From positions 992,001 through 1,056,000 of the forward strand of contig JAHDYR010000038.1 in NCBI GenBank assembly GCA_019828565.1: a stretch of 64,000 nt of DNA, in the 5' to 3' direction. The notes below the pieces were generated by a model that had not been told where the DNA came from, made no database searches, and worked only from the letters and a program-made list of their open reading frames with translations. The translations under genes and the position numbers were made by a program. Numbering within the stretch: the stretch's first letter is position 1; the number at the start of each line of letters is the position of its first letter. Of this stretch, positions 50,942 to 62,742 are shown one piece after another. This DNA comes from Carpediemonas membranifera (Eukaryota > Fornicata).

Positions 50942-51650
50942 ATGCCTGGTACTTTCAAATCAGCTGTACTGATCTATGCTCCATTTATAGTTCATATCGT
51001 ATGGTCCTGGTGGACTTATAGTTGTTGATGTTGTTTAGGGATAATTGTTGCTTTAATGATGCTCTGCGCCCGCATACTGATGTTTCTTAGTGTTGTACAC
51101 ATGCCTACTACGTTAAAGCCGCCAGTATTCTTTCTATTCTTAAGTTCGCCATTTCAATCTCGTTGCGAGCATAAAGTGCACATTGTGAAAGGAAAGTGGG
51201 TGGTTATCTAATGGATACAGGGCAGGAAAAGGTACACGAATGCCGTCCTGAGGTTTGGCATGGGATACTGATCTCATACGTCAAAAATGGGCGGTGGTAT
51301 TCGAATTTCAGAATTTCGGCATGTCCGAATTCCGAGGCAAGCGGGAGGGTGTACAAAACCTGGCCTGGGTACCTATTAGAGCGAATAGAGAATGGCAGCA
51401 CCATGGATTCGGTTTTCAGAATAATAATTGCATTTGGATCGCCATTTCAGAATTACTTCCAGCACCGGAGATTATCATTAAATCTGGGAGTGTAACAACA
51501 CTTTTAAAAAAATGAAAGGTCCCCATTCACCCACTCAGGCCCCAGATCACGTATCTGAGCTCAGTTTGGGTCAATTCCCAATACTTTAGAGTTTTGTATG
51601 GTCGAAATTCTGGAATAGCAATCCAAACTGAAGCAGCAAAAACTCATCCC
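50942..51650 (+). other. Leader/promoter region of the acidic-tail gene
   Basis: tttatagttcat, gttgttgatgttgtttagg and tctcgttgcgagcataaagtgcac repeat the order seen in transposon A (30757-31010). From 51190 to 51650 no gene is evident; an ORF of 99 codons there has no recognisable feature. Confidence 0.4.
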
Positions 51651-53012
51651 ATGGAGGCTGTAGCGGCAATAGACGAAGATATCATGAAGCGTTGGTTGAA
51701 GAATGTTCCAACCAAATCGCGTACGAACTACAACAAGCTTCTGAAAGACGTTTTGGCCAGAATTTGTCAGGAAACCGCCACAGATATCCAGAAGGGCATC
51801 GCGATTGTTCGTAGTGACGAGCTGGTAACCCATTTGCGCCGGTACCTCGCTGAGAAGCCTCTGGGGACGCAGAAGAAGATCGTTTCGGCTGTTCAGTCTT
51901 TCCGGAACTTCGACTTGCCACACCCCGCGAAGCCGTTGTCCTGGAAAGAGGAGGAAGAGGTGTCGCCTGCATCAGTTGAGAGTCTCCCCAGCCCGTATGG
52001 CGCCATTGCCATTCTGCTCAACCAGACGGGCTGGGAGTATTCGTATCTCCAAGGTAATCTCCCCGATGCGATAGACCTTACCTCGTGCCCGAGCTGGATG
52101 GGCTTTGGCACGCTCAAATCGGGATTCCCGCAGGCCAGTGCTGTATCGGAGGCGCTCAAGGTTCAGGGGTTGACGGTTCGCATGCTTCGCTTTGCGCAGC
52201 GGATCGACGTGTCCACCGATAGGATGCAGTCTATCGGCACGCTAGAGCGCCGCGGCAGACCGCGGGAGAAGCCTCAGAAGGTCATTAAGGACAAGCGCAT
52301 CAGCCTGACCGATGAGCAGTTCAGGCACCAGTTGGCGTCCAGTCACTTAACGACCACGCGGCGCCCAACGATCCTCGATCTCAACCCGGAGATCCGAAGC
52401 TCTGCTGACCTGGTGCCGCCGACGCTCGATGACTGGCTTTACAACAAGCTCAGGATTAGGATGGTCCAGCTCCACGACCAGCGTAAGCCCGAGGGGGGCG
52501 ACACGGGGGAGGGTGAGTCTGACGATGAGGCGCTGTTTGACGAGACAGCTGGCGAGGCAGAGATGCCGGAGACCGCAGTGGAGGGCGAGTTTGACGATGA
52601 GGCCGGGTTGGAGATGCTGGAAGGAGAGTGGGAGGATGAGGAGAGTTCAGACAGCGATGCCGAGGATAGCCTCGTCGACAACCTGTCATTTCTTCAGTCA
52701 CAACAGGTTGAGTGTGATATGTCTGAGAGAGATACCGATGAGGGTGTCCGTAGCGGGGCCAATGGAAGTGGGCTCGCTCCGCTCTATGACGCTATGAAGA
52801 CCAGGGTGCCCAGCAGACGCATTCGCCTTCGCCGCTATCACGAGAGCGAGTCAGACTTGGGCAGCAGCAGCGACAGCGAGGACGGGATGCCGAAGCTGCC
52901 CGTTGAGGCCTTTGAGCACATCCGTGATGCCGGGATGACAACTGTGAGGCTGACGAGGGCCGAGTATGACGACGTGATGGAGAAGAGAGAGCAGGAAAAG
53001 CACCAGAAGTAA
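51651..53012 (+). CDS. 453-residue protein of transposon B: helical N-domain, acidic tail
   Basis: ATG 51651 (MEAVAAIDEDIMKRWLKNVP). The first ~100 residues (TKSRTNYNKLLKDVLARI, IVSAVQSFRNF) have the style of the core-binding (SAM-like) domain of tyrosine recombinases, but the R...H-x-x-R...Y catalytic set is not visible. An AT-hook-like LERRGRPREKP lies near residue 205. From about 285 the protein is strongly acidic with Ser/Asp runs, then an Arg-rich patch SRRIRLRRYH. I infer a DNA-binding accessory protein. Its C-terminal half is repeated in truncated copies at 47636, 53588, 61647 and 62743. Confidence 0.6.
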   Translation: MEAVAAIDEDIMKRWLKNVPTKSRTNYNKLLKDVLARICQETATDIQKGIAIVRSDELVTHLRRYLAEKPLGTQKKIVSAVQSFRNFDLPHPAKPLSWKEEEEVSPASVESLPSPYGAIAILLNQTGWEYSYLQGNLPDAIDLTSCPSWMGFGTLKSGFPQASAVSEALKVQGLTVRMLRFAQRIDVSTDRMQSIGTLERRGRPREKPQKVIKDKRISLTDEQFRHQLASSHLTTTRRPTILDLNPEIRSSADLVPPTLDDWLYNKLRIRMVQLHDQRKPEGGDTGEGESDDEALFDETAGEAEMPETAVEGEFDDEAGLEMLEGEWEDEESSDSDAEDSLVDNLSFLQSQQVECDMSERDTDEGVRSGANGSGLAPLYDAMKTRVPSRRIRLRRYHESESDLGSSSDSEDGMPKLPVEAFEHIRDAGMTTVRLTRAEYDDVMEKREQEKHQK

Positions 53013-54441
53013 ATGGCGAGTGATTATCAACTGGATGCAGAGGCTGAGCGGCGTAACTAGCCTGCCAGGGTCCTTGTACACAGTATGTGTCTTGGCCAAG
53101 CTTGAATTCGTCGGTTGGCCGAAAAAGCATAAACTGCACGGGTCCAGGTCGGCAACCGTTGCCGACCTGGAAGCCGCTCCTTGGGCGTTGAAGAACAGAA
53201 GAGAAAGCGATCAGCGATGCTTTTATGCAGTATTAAGCAGGTTGTGCGCGTCAAATGTCCGGTAATGCATTCGTCACCATCTAATCAACATCAACTCTTT
53301 TTCTCGGCAATGCAGAGGAGAATGCCCGTCACTAAAGGATGATTTGGTACTGAATAAACATTATAATGAGACTGGAATGCTTGTGGACACGAAAACAGCA
53401 ATGACAACATCGGGAGCAAGACAAGAAGATGATTCAGATTTATGAGGGAGAGGACGCCAGGGATGACGGCGCCAGGGATGAGGCGCCAGGATGAGGGCGC
53501 CAGGATTACCTTAAGCTCTGCCGACCTGGTGGCTTTACAAAAAGCTCAGGATGAGGATGGTCCAGCTCCACGACCAGCGTAATCCCGATGGGGGTCGACA
53601 CGGGGGAGGGTGAGTCTGACGATGAGGCGCTGTTTGACGAGACAGCTGGCGAGGCAGAGATGCCGGAGACCGCAGTGGAGGGCGAGTTTGACGATGAGGC
53701 CGGGTTGGAGATGCTGGAAGGAGAGTGGGAGGATGAGGAGAGTTCAGACAGCGATGCCGAGGATAGCCTCGTCGACAACCTGTCATTTCTTCAGTCACAA
53801 CAGGTTGAGTGTGATATGTCTGAGAGAGATACCGATGAGGGTGTCCGTAGCGGGGCCAATGGAAGTGGGCTCGCTCCGCTCTATGACGCTATGAAGACCA
53901 GGGAGCCCAGCAGACGCATTCGCCTTCGCCGCTATCACGAGAGCGAGTCAGACTTGGGCAGCAGCAGCGACAGCGAGGACGGGATGCCGAAGCTGCCCGT
54001 TGAGGCCTTTGAGCACATCCGTGATGCCGGGATGACAACTGTGAGGCTGACGAGGGCCGAGTATGACGACGTGATGGAGAAGAGAGAGCAGGAAAAGCAC
54101 CAGAAGTAAATGGCGAGTGATTATCAACTGGATGCAGAGGCTGAGCGGCGTAACTAGCCTGCCAGGGTCCTTGTACACAGTATGTGTCTTGGCCAAGCTT
54201 GAATTCGTCGGTTGGCCGAAAAAGCATAAACTGCACGGGTCCAGGTCGGCAACCGTTGCCGACCTGGAAGCCGCTCCTTGGGCGTTGAAGAACAGAAGAG
54301 AAAGCGATCAGCGATGCTTTTATGCAGTATTAAGCAGGTTGTGCGCGTCAAATGTCCGGTAATGCATTCGTCACCATCTAATCAACATCAACTCTTTTTC
54401 TCGGCAATGCAGAGGAGAATGCCCGTCACTAAAGGATGATT
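53013..54441 (+). repeat. 1.1-kb unit, tandem copy after the acidic-tail gene
   Basis: The stop codon, palindrome and flanks at 53012-53170 recur 1097 bp later (54109-54267), so part of the gene and its 3' region are duplicated in tandem. The unit breaks off at about 54442, shortly before the right arm. Confidence 0.85.
53588..54109 (+). pseudogene. 5'-truncated copy of the acidic-tail ORF
   Basis: 173 codons matching the C-terminal part of 51651-53012 with a few changes (for example REPSRR for RVPSRR). Upstream, the minisatellite and tttacaaaaagctcagg replace the N-terminal half. Unlikely to be made as a protein. Confidence 0.75.
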
Positions 54442-54734
54442 TGGAACTAACAGGCTTTAATAAGCATGTCAAGCCTGTGATCACGATAACAGCCTTCAAT
54501 AACTACATCAAGGCAATACATCAAGAAGATTGTTTAAAGAGACGGCGGGGAGCAAGATGCAGGGAGAGCGGCAGGGAAACGAAGGCATGGGGACAGGAGC
54601 CCGAGAAGAGCGCCTGGAGAACGGTGAGGAAGAACGGCGGGGAAGAGCAGCCGGGCGCATGGGTACACACATCTGTCATCATGTGGCATCAACATTGCCA
54701 CAGTGGTCAACTCAATAACAAGCAATGTCTTCAT

Positions 54735-56017
54735 TTACTCACTGTTCTGGATCACCAATTCGTACGACGAGTAACAGTCGGGACAGAGCCGAATCTTGGG
54801 AATCGACTTGCCACAGATGACAATCTTCAGCAGCTCCATCTGTACGCAGTTGGCAGAGTTACAGAACCAGTGCCCGCACTGCCTACAGTGCACGGCTGAG
54901 TCGTTGCGTCGGCATGCGTAACACTTCTTCTCATTGAGGCAATAGCTACACGTGTATTTCCAGCGACCCTTAGTGGACTCGGCCCAGTTCTTGTTCTTTC
55001 CAGTCTTAGGCCGGGGAGGGACACAGCGTGAGTTGTCGTGGAAGTTCACTTTGCATTCCTGGCAAGTCACAAACTTTGACGTCACGCGATTGTCGATCCA
55101 GTCCAGACTGTGGCAATGGCCGCAACAGAAACAAAGCAGCCTATTCTGAATGTCGAGAATCGAGAAAGAATCATCACCGACCTCAGACACATCGTCATCG
55201 TTGTCCCCTTGGCTGGCCAGACGTGCCTCCACGGTGGCGAGCCTCTGATCGACACTCATCGCGACACGGTGAACATCGTGCAGCACAATCGACTCGCGAG
55301 GCGCTTGAGGGGAAGCTGGAGAGGGAACCGAAGTGGGACCGGACGATGAGTGCAGGAAAGGCTCACTTTTCACGCAAAGCTCTTGCTTCACGTGTGTAAG
55401 GGCGGGGGTGGCAGGGTTGGGGATTTCAACTGTTCTGCACTTGCCCACAAATCTCTCCGGGTCATTGATATCGGGCACACAGAGATTAAAAGTCTCGGGA
55501 GTCGAGATTATCTGGCACAGGAATATTGAGTCTCGACAGGACGGATCTGATCGCGCTGGTTAGCTCCGAACGGACTGGGCGAGGAGCTCTTGCAGAGAGC
55601 ATGGACAACCTTGGGTTTCCCGTCAGATATGGCCACAGTCACCCCCATCGTCTCAGCCCAATCTCGGACGTTCTTCGCAACAACCCTTCCCATCGAGACG
55701 CCAGGTTTCAACTTCAGCTCATCGAGGAAGTCCGGTGTTTCGGAGCACGGCTGAAGAAACGACACGATGATGTGGTTGAACGCATTTCCGAGCTTTTTGA
55801 TGGACAGGCCAGTTGGGTCTGAGTCAAAGACGTCAAACGCAAACGTGAAGAAGGCCTTAAGCATGCCCATCATGAGAATTGACCGGCAAGTACTCAAAGC
55901 GGTTGTGTTCCACTTCGTCATCGGTCTCGATCTCTTAGAAACAGCCTTAACTGCATGATCGTCCGCCATGTTCTCATTTACGGCCGCGCGCTTCGTTTCT
56001 AGCTCCGTTTCTGTCAT
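54735..56017 (-). pseudogene. PHD-like zinc-finger protein of transposon B (right arm)
   Basis: Copy of 44545-45826. It has the same frame change as the left arm and, in addition, a one-base insertion (acttttaat for actttaat) near 55489 that separates LTSAIRSVL... from the finger part. The Cys/His array (247 codons from 55478) is complete. The left arm is the better copy. Confidence 0.65.
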
Positions 56018-56207
56018 TCCAGAGTAGATTTTCTACTAAAAATTGGCATTGTTACAACCAATCATTAACATTAATAGAGAAGGAGAATAAAGACTCACCA
56101 GCCCGCGGCCAATCGTGACTCAGGTTCGCATCAGACGTCGACAGAGACGAGTTAAACATGAGGCTGGGCAATTGTCTTCTGAGCTAATCCTTAACCTTTC
56201 AAAGAGG

Positions 56208-58731
56208 ATGCTAATACCGAAGTGGACGCTATTACACGGCACTATTTATGCTCCTCAAGAGGATACTGGCATCAACACCATTCTATGCAGCGTGTACCTT
56301 TCCATTGACTCAGATAACGTCAGCACACATCGGTTTCGTGTTTCCAAAGCTCCCCAACGCCGTGAGTTCGTCCAGGTTGTTCAAGAGTTGCTCAGTGCAG
56401 GATATATATGTCGCCAGGATGTTTCAAAGCAGCTGTACCCCTCTCCGACTGCCACATCTATCGCTGCGGAGAAGAGGAATCACACGACTTACCCAAGAGC
56501 CTACGTGAAGCATACATCCGCAGTTGACACTCTCGCAGCCGAGAATGAGTGTCTACGGAAGCGTCTGGCCGACACGGAGCGCCTGATTCAACTAACGAAC
56601 CAGCTCAAGTCCATCACAAACGGATACAATGCCGTTAACGACGAGATCCGCATAATGAACTCTCTTGCAGGTAGGCTTAACCTTGATATTGTGCGGATAT
56701 CTCCTGTTACCTCGAAGATCAAGTCTCTCGCGTGTAATATCCAGAATATGGAGGAGATAGAATCACTTCTCCAATCTGACACCGCTTGGAGGAGATTTAT
56801 CCGCAGTCACGTTCCCGCCAACATTCAGCACAGGGTAACGGCGAGAAGGTCTGATCAGGCCAATCAGGAATATGAGCTCGACCTCATCACCCATGTCGAA
56901 GCTCCTCTTGATGTTGTACGATCATCTATTCAGGGCGACTCGGCCCATGCAGAGCACGTTGCAGGAAAGATCGTCGTCTTCTATGACTCAGAGCAGGACC
57001 GTGAGACTCACTATAGCATCATGAAAGAGCAAGGCCTCACCCCTCGGATGCAGACGAGTGCAAGATATACCCATGTATATCATGCATCATTTGATATCAT
57101 GGAGTATTATCGCCAAGCGGTTGCATTCCCCGTATCGCTGGAGACGTCACGATCCGGGCGCAAGAGTGCAGCTCGGACATTAAGACGACAGAGTCATTCC
57201 GCTGAGACGGGGACGATCCCACTCGTGTTAGAGGTGTGGGTCGATGCGTGGAGAGGGCTGACAACCGCTGTTAAGATTCGTTTCCTCGACGACTCCCACA
57301 AAGTCTTTCCGTCTGGTGCGACTCCTCCTTTCCGGATTCTTGAATACAACGGCCCAGAAAGTCTCATCACTGAGCATTTTGCCTTCATTGAACAGTCCAT
57401 CGAGAGCACACACCGCGAGGTGCTGGAAGTCAGGAACACGGGTCTCCTCTGCCGAGTAACGCGTGTCTTTATTATCGCTGACCATCCAGCCATGTCCAAG
57501 GTTTGCGGGGCACTCATTGGAGGCAATTACCCCTCGCCATTCAGTCCCGTTCATTCGAAGAACAAGGGCTGGAGTCCCTTTGGTCGCACCCCGCGCTGCA
57601 CCTTGGCAGATATCCTGCTGGCGAAGCATAAGTCACAGTTCGACACTATTATGGACAGAGAGGCCAAATGGGGATCCTTCTATAACCATCAGAAGAAGTG
57701 CATCGCTCCCACTTTGTTTGAGACGTCGACTGCGTCGCTGCCCAGAGACTGCGTCTTCTTATTCCCTCCAATCATGCATGTCAGTCATGACTTTGTGTCG
57801 TTGATTCATGCCATGTGCCGCATGTTCAAGCCAGAGCCAATTGACCCAGAGAGCGACCCTCGTCAAATTAAGGAGGTGAAGGCAAGGAACGCGATGCTAG
57901 CGAATCTGGCGTCGTTTGAGCCACCCAGCCGTACGACGGGCTGCAACGAGCAAGTCAAGGGGAGAAAGATGATAGCATCGATTGGACTTAAGCTGCATCG
58001 TGCGTTCCCGCCACCCGTGCAGTCATTATTCATACTCGCTGCATACCTCCAGGAGCACTACTATTCCCACGAGGATGTAACTGAGAACATGGTCGTGTGG
58101 CATCGCTTGACAGCACTTCTCGTGCACCTCTTCTCTGTGACCATGTGTCTTAGCACATCTAACACGGTTGCCCCAGACATTCCGATCCGTCAACCATCTG
58201 CGACTCCCGATACGGCGCCGTGTGTTGATACACTTCACGGATTGGCGCGTATTGCCGCGCTGCCGGAGATACAAGCGAAGACTCGGGCCTCCTTTGGTCG
58301 AGTCATCGAAGAGTGCTTTGAACGTGATTTCATTGGGAATCAGGAGAGTCGAGTGCGATTGCGTCAGAACCAGACGGTTCTTGAGAGCACTATTCTGAAG
58401 GAGCAGGTTGAGTTGCTGTTCAGATGCCTTCGTGGAGTGATTTCCTACGGAAGACGCGAAACAGATGTCCCACCCCAGTCACCCCCTGAAACTTATGCGC
58501 ATTCATAAGTGTTGTAAGGATGCCAATTGGTGGCTTCGTATCCGGAGTGTGCATTCTAAGACGCTGACAGCGACTGAGTGCCAAAAGCTGCACATGGTGT
58601 TTACGAAGGAAGTCAACGGCCTATGGCGCACTGTCTTGTCGAAAGCAGACTGTAGCTTTGACTCAGACTGGCTGGATGTTCCCATTCACGAGCAGGGACA
58701 CACTCTTGATGTTTGCATATGCAAGAGATAG
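56208..58731 (+). pseudogene. Putative transposase of transposon B (right arm, frameshifted)
   Basis: Identical or nearly so to the left-arm protein up to TDVPPQSP. An extra C in a C-run near 58485 then gives a premature end at 58508, and the last 75 codons (LMRIHKCCKDANWWLRIRSV) continue in another frame to 58731. All three proposed catalytic acids lie upstream of the break. The left arm would be the source of full-length enzyme. Start taken as the ATG at 56208, as in the left arm. Confidence 0.65.
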
Positions 58732-58929
58732 TAAAGATCGGATTTAGTCTCGCGGTCAATCTCACGTGGCCCAGAGCAGCGTGCTCCTGGAATCAACAGG
58801 GCATAAAACACCCTGCGTATTCCGGTAGCACACCGTTCTGACTCACGTCCGTCTCTGGTTGTCGTACAGGTCTATTTACGTGTTTGGCGATGGCGCTCCT
58901 GACATAAGCTTAATGGCGTGTCGTGGCTG

Positions 58930-59136
58930 TCAGTATGCTGCAAATGTCTCAGCGAGAAAGGAGTCACCAATCGCGTTCAGCTTACTTGTTTCTCGCCTGA
59001 TACTGCTCGTAATATCGTTCAAGCGTGAATCTATGAAGTAATGGGACTGAATGGCCTCTATTGCGTCAATTTCCTGCGTAATCGTTGTGGAATGGCCTAG
59101 AATAGATGTTGCAGCTGCTTCCAGCTCCTGTTGCAT
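58930..59136 (-). CDS. Small coiled-coil ORF of transposon B (right arm)
   Basis: 68 codons, MQQELEAAATSILGHSTTIT, differing from the left-arm copy by several residues (H3Q, V7A, D14G, A64E). Both stay open, weak support that it is a gene. Confidence 0.4.
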   Translation of the reverse strand: MQQELEAAATSILGHSTTITQEIDAIEAIQSHYFIDSRLNDITSSIRRETSKLNAIGDSFLAETFAAY

Positions 59137-59874
59137 GCTAAATGCTGTGTTTTGGACAATTGGTCGTGTTCAGGCAGAATTTTTTCGTGCAAAGTGCAGG
59201 CTAATACCCGTCCTTAAACTGTGGGATCAGCCGCTGGGTAAATATACTGAGGAAAACCCATATAGCTGAGTTCACTGTCTTGTGCTGAATACGGTGGCGC
59301 CATTTATTTCTCTGAATCGTCAAGTTTTGTCAGCGTTGACCGCGCAAGACCGGTCGTCCTTACGCGATGTCACCAACACCATCATATTCTTCCCCCTGAC
59401 ATTCTACGTGTCCCCCAGTCTGGATTCGTGGTCTGCAATATTCACAGAGATATTCGCCTTCTCTTTCGCGAATTTGACTCTGATCAAGTCGAAAAACGAA
59501 AAAACGACCATATCTCGAAATCTACACGTTGGAATCGGTACCAGAGTGATTTTGCGCATATGTACATCCCGTCAGCAGTCTGCAAAATCACTCTCGTACC
59601 GATTCCAACGTGTCAATTTTGAGATATTGCTCGTTTCATCCTTTTGCCTTAACCTGCGTCGCAAAGAAGTCGAAATCAGTGGTTAGACCGCACTGGACCT
59701 CTTGCAGGCTCTCTGCATACGCGCTTTAGTATGCAATGAAGGTATTCATTTTCCCGTAAATTGTTTAAATTCAATGAATACTTCATTTTCGGTCCGGAAG
59801 AAATAGATAATCTAGGGTTTTTAGGCCCTAGATTATCTAGAAAAAATCGTAGATTATCTGCCGACTTTCACAGT

Positions 59875-61086
59875 ATGAATCGCCTTATAAATGACAACTC
59901 TTCTGTCATCGCCCTCAAACTTCTTCTGGATGAGCGTGGTGAGGGACGAGTCATCCTCGGCAGGGGTGTCAAGCAAAAGATTCTTCAGACCAACATCCAT
60001 GACAACGTTGGTGTAAGCGATGGTGTCAGGCAGACAGTGGCTCGAGAGCAGGTCCCAGAAGAGATTGGGGAAGAGAATCATGTATCTCACCACGAGAATA
60101 TAGTGTCGCGTGACGGTCCCAGGGTCGATGAACAACATCGTTGCCATGGAGTCACAAATCGACTTGACCATGCCGGCGTACGTCGCCCTGTAATTCCACA
60201 CCTTCCGAGTTCCATCGATAAGTTCTCTGGTGGGTCGCATCAAGGCCTCGCTAACCCTAGCCTGCAGTACCTCCAGCTGCTCGGTCGGGACGATGCAGTC
60301 GTCGATGGCCACACCGTCATTCTCCAGCTCATTGTAGAGCTCCATCTGATATGCCACCCATGCGATGTTGCAGATGCGCTCGACACTCTGGACCCTCTCA
60401 TTCCGAATGACCGACTTCAGGTCCGACTTGGATATAAACTTCAGCTCCCTGGCGCCGGCTGCCTCAAGCTTGGTGGAACTAGCCCACGAGCTTAGGAACT
60501 GCTCCACATCAATCTCACTGGTAAGGAAAGGAAGCTTGCGCTTCGGCGCCTTGGCGCGGGCAGTGGGAGTTATGGCGGATGCGGATGCACCAGTGTCGGC
60601 GATGGCCACAGACGAGCTACCAACAGAGCCAGAAGAAGCTGACTCGGCGAGGGACATGGAAGGGACAGCCGAGCGGGTGCCAGAGCACGGGTCATCCGCT
60701 GAAAGCTGTCTGGCAGCAGAACCGGTGGGAGATGGGCCGGCGAGGGATGTAGCGGCGTCGCCAGCTGCGCGCCTGGCTGCGCGCAGGGCTCGGTCTGAAG
60801 GCTTGGCAGGATAATCGACTTGCTCTGCGCAATCGGCGGAGCGAACGCGCTTCTCAGCAGGTTGCGGAGCTGCCTTGCGCACAATGGGCTCATCGCGTTC
60901 CTCGAACACGTTAGAGGCTGGAGCAAGCTCAAGAGCGGCGAGAAAGAGCTCCTCGGCACGTCCACGGGCGGAATCGTTGAAACGGTTGACAACGAGGACC
61001 GATTTCTCAGATAACTTGTCCCGTCGCATACGATAGGACGTACCAGTGAGGCAGTGAAGCTCCTGAAGCATGTAATTGCTTTCCAT
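59875..61086 (-). CDS. Unknown protein cut by transposon B, related to the gypsy-3 antisense ORF
   Basis: About 404 codons before the insertion from ATG 61086 (MESNYMLQELHCLTGTSYRM). An Ala/Ser/Pro-rich linker occupies residues 80-180 and a helical C-terminal domain follows. KVWNYRATYAGMVKSICDSM-ATMLF resembles a block of the gypsy-3 antisense protein (KYQNYAVPGLTQLTQSMCTCL), and the organisation is alike. The ORF loses its own end to transposon B (IYKAIH then TIR sequence). It may be the antisense gene of another gypsy element whose LTR and gag-like start lie on the other side at 40274-40686. Confidence 0.5.
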
Positions 61087-61646
61087 GTCGATTCCAGCAA
61101 TGCGCGAAGAACAAGAACCTTGGGAACAACCATGGGAGCACCAGACGTACTGTTTACGAAGGAAGATGGCGGGCCAGGGTCCCCGGTCGATTCACCATGG
61201 CCTCTTCAGCGTCCTCATAAATCTGAATCATCTTCTTGTCTTGCTCCCGATGTTGTCATTGCTGTTTTCGTGTCCACAAGCATTCCAGTCTCATTATAAT
61301 GTTTATTCAGTACCAAATCATCCTTTAGTGACGGGCATTCTCCTCTGCATTGCCGAGAAAAGAGTTGATGTTGATTAGATGGTGACGAATGCATTACCGG
61401 ACATTTGACGCGCACAACCTGCTTAATACTGCATAAAAGCATCGCTGATCGCTTTCTCTTCTGTTCTTCAACGCCCAAGGAGCGGCTTCCAGGTCGGCAA
61501 CGGTTGCCGACCTGGACCCGTGCAGTTTATGCTTTTTCGGCCAACCGACGAAGTCAAGCTTGGCCAAGACACATACTGTGTACAAGGACCCTGGCAGGCT
61601 AGTTACGCCGCTCAGCCTCTGCATCCAGTTGATAATCACTCGCCAT

Positions 61647-62204
61647 TTACTTCTGGTGCTTTTCCTGCTCTCTCTTCTCCATCACGTCGTCATACTCGGC
61701 CCTCGTCAGCCTCACAGTTGTCATCCCGGCATCACGGATGTGCTCAAAGGCCTCAACGGGCAGCTTCGGCATCCCGTCCTCGCTGTCGCTGCTGCTGCCC
61801 AAGTCTGACTCGCTCTCGTGATAGCGGCGAAGGCGAATGCGTCTGCTGGGCACCCTGGTCTTCATTGAGTCATAGAGCGGAGCGAGCCCACTTCCATTGG
61901 CCCCGCTACGGACACCCTCATCGGTATCTCTCTCAGACATATCACACTCAACCTGTTGTGACTGAAGAAATGACAGGTTGTCGACGAGGCTATCCTCGGC
62001 ATCGCTGTCTGAACTCTCCTCATCCTCCCACTCTCCTTCCAGCATCTCCAACCCGGCCTCATCGTCAAACTCGCCCTCCACTGCGGTCTCCGGCATCTCT
62101 GCCTCGCCAGCTGTCTCGTCAAACAGCGCCTCATCGTCAGACTCACCCTCCCCCGTGTCGACCCCATCGGGATTACGCTGGTCGTGGAGCTGGACCATCC
62201 TCAT
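61647..62204 (-). pseudogene. Truncated acidic-tail ORF, array copy 1
   Basis: 185 codons, MRMVQLHDQRNPDGVDTGEG to the normal C-terminus. Lacks the N-terminal domain of 51651-53012. Upstream is the minisatellite, as in the other copies. Confidence 0.7.
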
Positions 62205-62742
62205 CCTGAGCTTTTTGTAAAGCCACCAGGTCGGCAGAGCTTAAGGTAATCCTGGCGCCCTCATCCTGGCGCCTCATCCCTGGCGCCGTCATCCCTGGCG
62301 TCCTCTCCCTCATAAATCTGAATCATCTTCTTGTCTTGCTCCCGATGTTGTCATTGCTGTTTTCGTGTCCACAAGCATTCCAGTCTCATTATAATGTTTA
62401 TTCAGTACCAAATCATCCTTTAGTGACGGGCATTCTCCTCTGCATTGCCGAGAAAAAGAGTTGATGTTGATTAGATGGTGACGAATGCATTACCGGACAT
62501 TTGACGCGCACAACCTGCTTAATACTGCATAAAAGCATCGCTGATCGCTTTCTCTTCTGTTCTTCAACGCCCAAGGAGCGGCTTCCAGGTCGGCAACGGT
62601 TGCCGACCTGGACCCGTGCAGTTTATGCTTTTTCGGCCAACCGACGAAGTCAAGCTTGGCCAAGACACATACTGTGTACAAGGACCCTGGCAGGCTAGTT
62701 ACGCCGCTCAGCCTCTGCATCCAGTTGATAATCACTCGCCAT

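Larger units (their letters stand above)
40689..59874. mobile_element. Transposon B: 19.2-kb element with 5.35-kb inverted arms
   Basis: Starts ACTGTGAAAGTCGGCAGAT and ends with the reverse complement. AT dinucleotides flank it (40687-40688, 59875-59876), as with transposon A. Arms 40689-46042 and 54519-59874 are inverted copies differing by a few substitutions and single-base indels. The centre holds SET, OTU-like and acidic-tail genes and a scaffold gap. Related to transposon A by its putative transposase, zinc-finger, SET and OTU-like proteins and the 66-bp block. The gap means the centre may be misjoined; the ends themselves are clear. Confidence 0.82.
54519..59874 (-). repeat. Right inverted arm of transposon B
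   Basis: 5356 bp, mirror of 40689-46042. Noted differences: an extra T near 55489 and an extra C near 58485, both frame-shifting, plus scattered substitutions. Confidence 0.9.

Noticed and set aside
51651-53012. Acidic-tail protein as an active tyrosine recombinase (Crypton type)
   Set aside because: Only the N-terminal helical style fits; no R...HxxR...Y catalytic residues are visible.
24974-59874. Transposons A/B as Polinton/Maverick or giant-virus-derived elements
   Set aside because: No protein-primed DNA polymerase, capsid, packaging ATPase or retroviral-type integrase motif; target duplication 2 bp rather than 6.
59761-60495. 244-codon plus-strand ORF across the right end of B
   Set aside because: Crosses the transposon boundary and lies antisense to the better 410-codon minus ORF.
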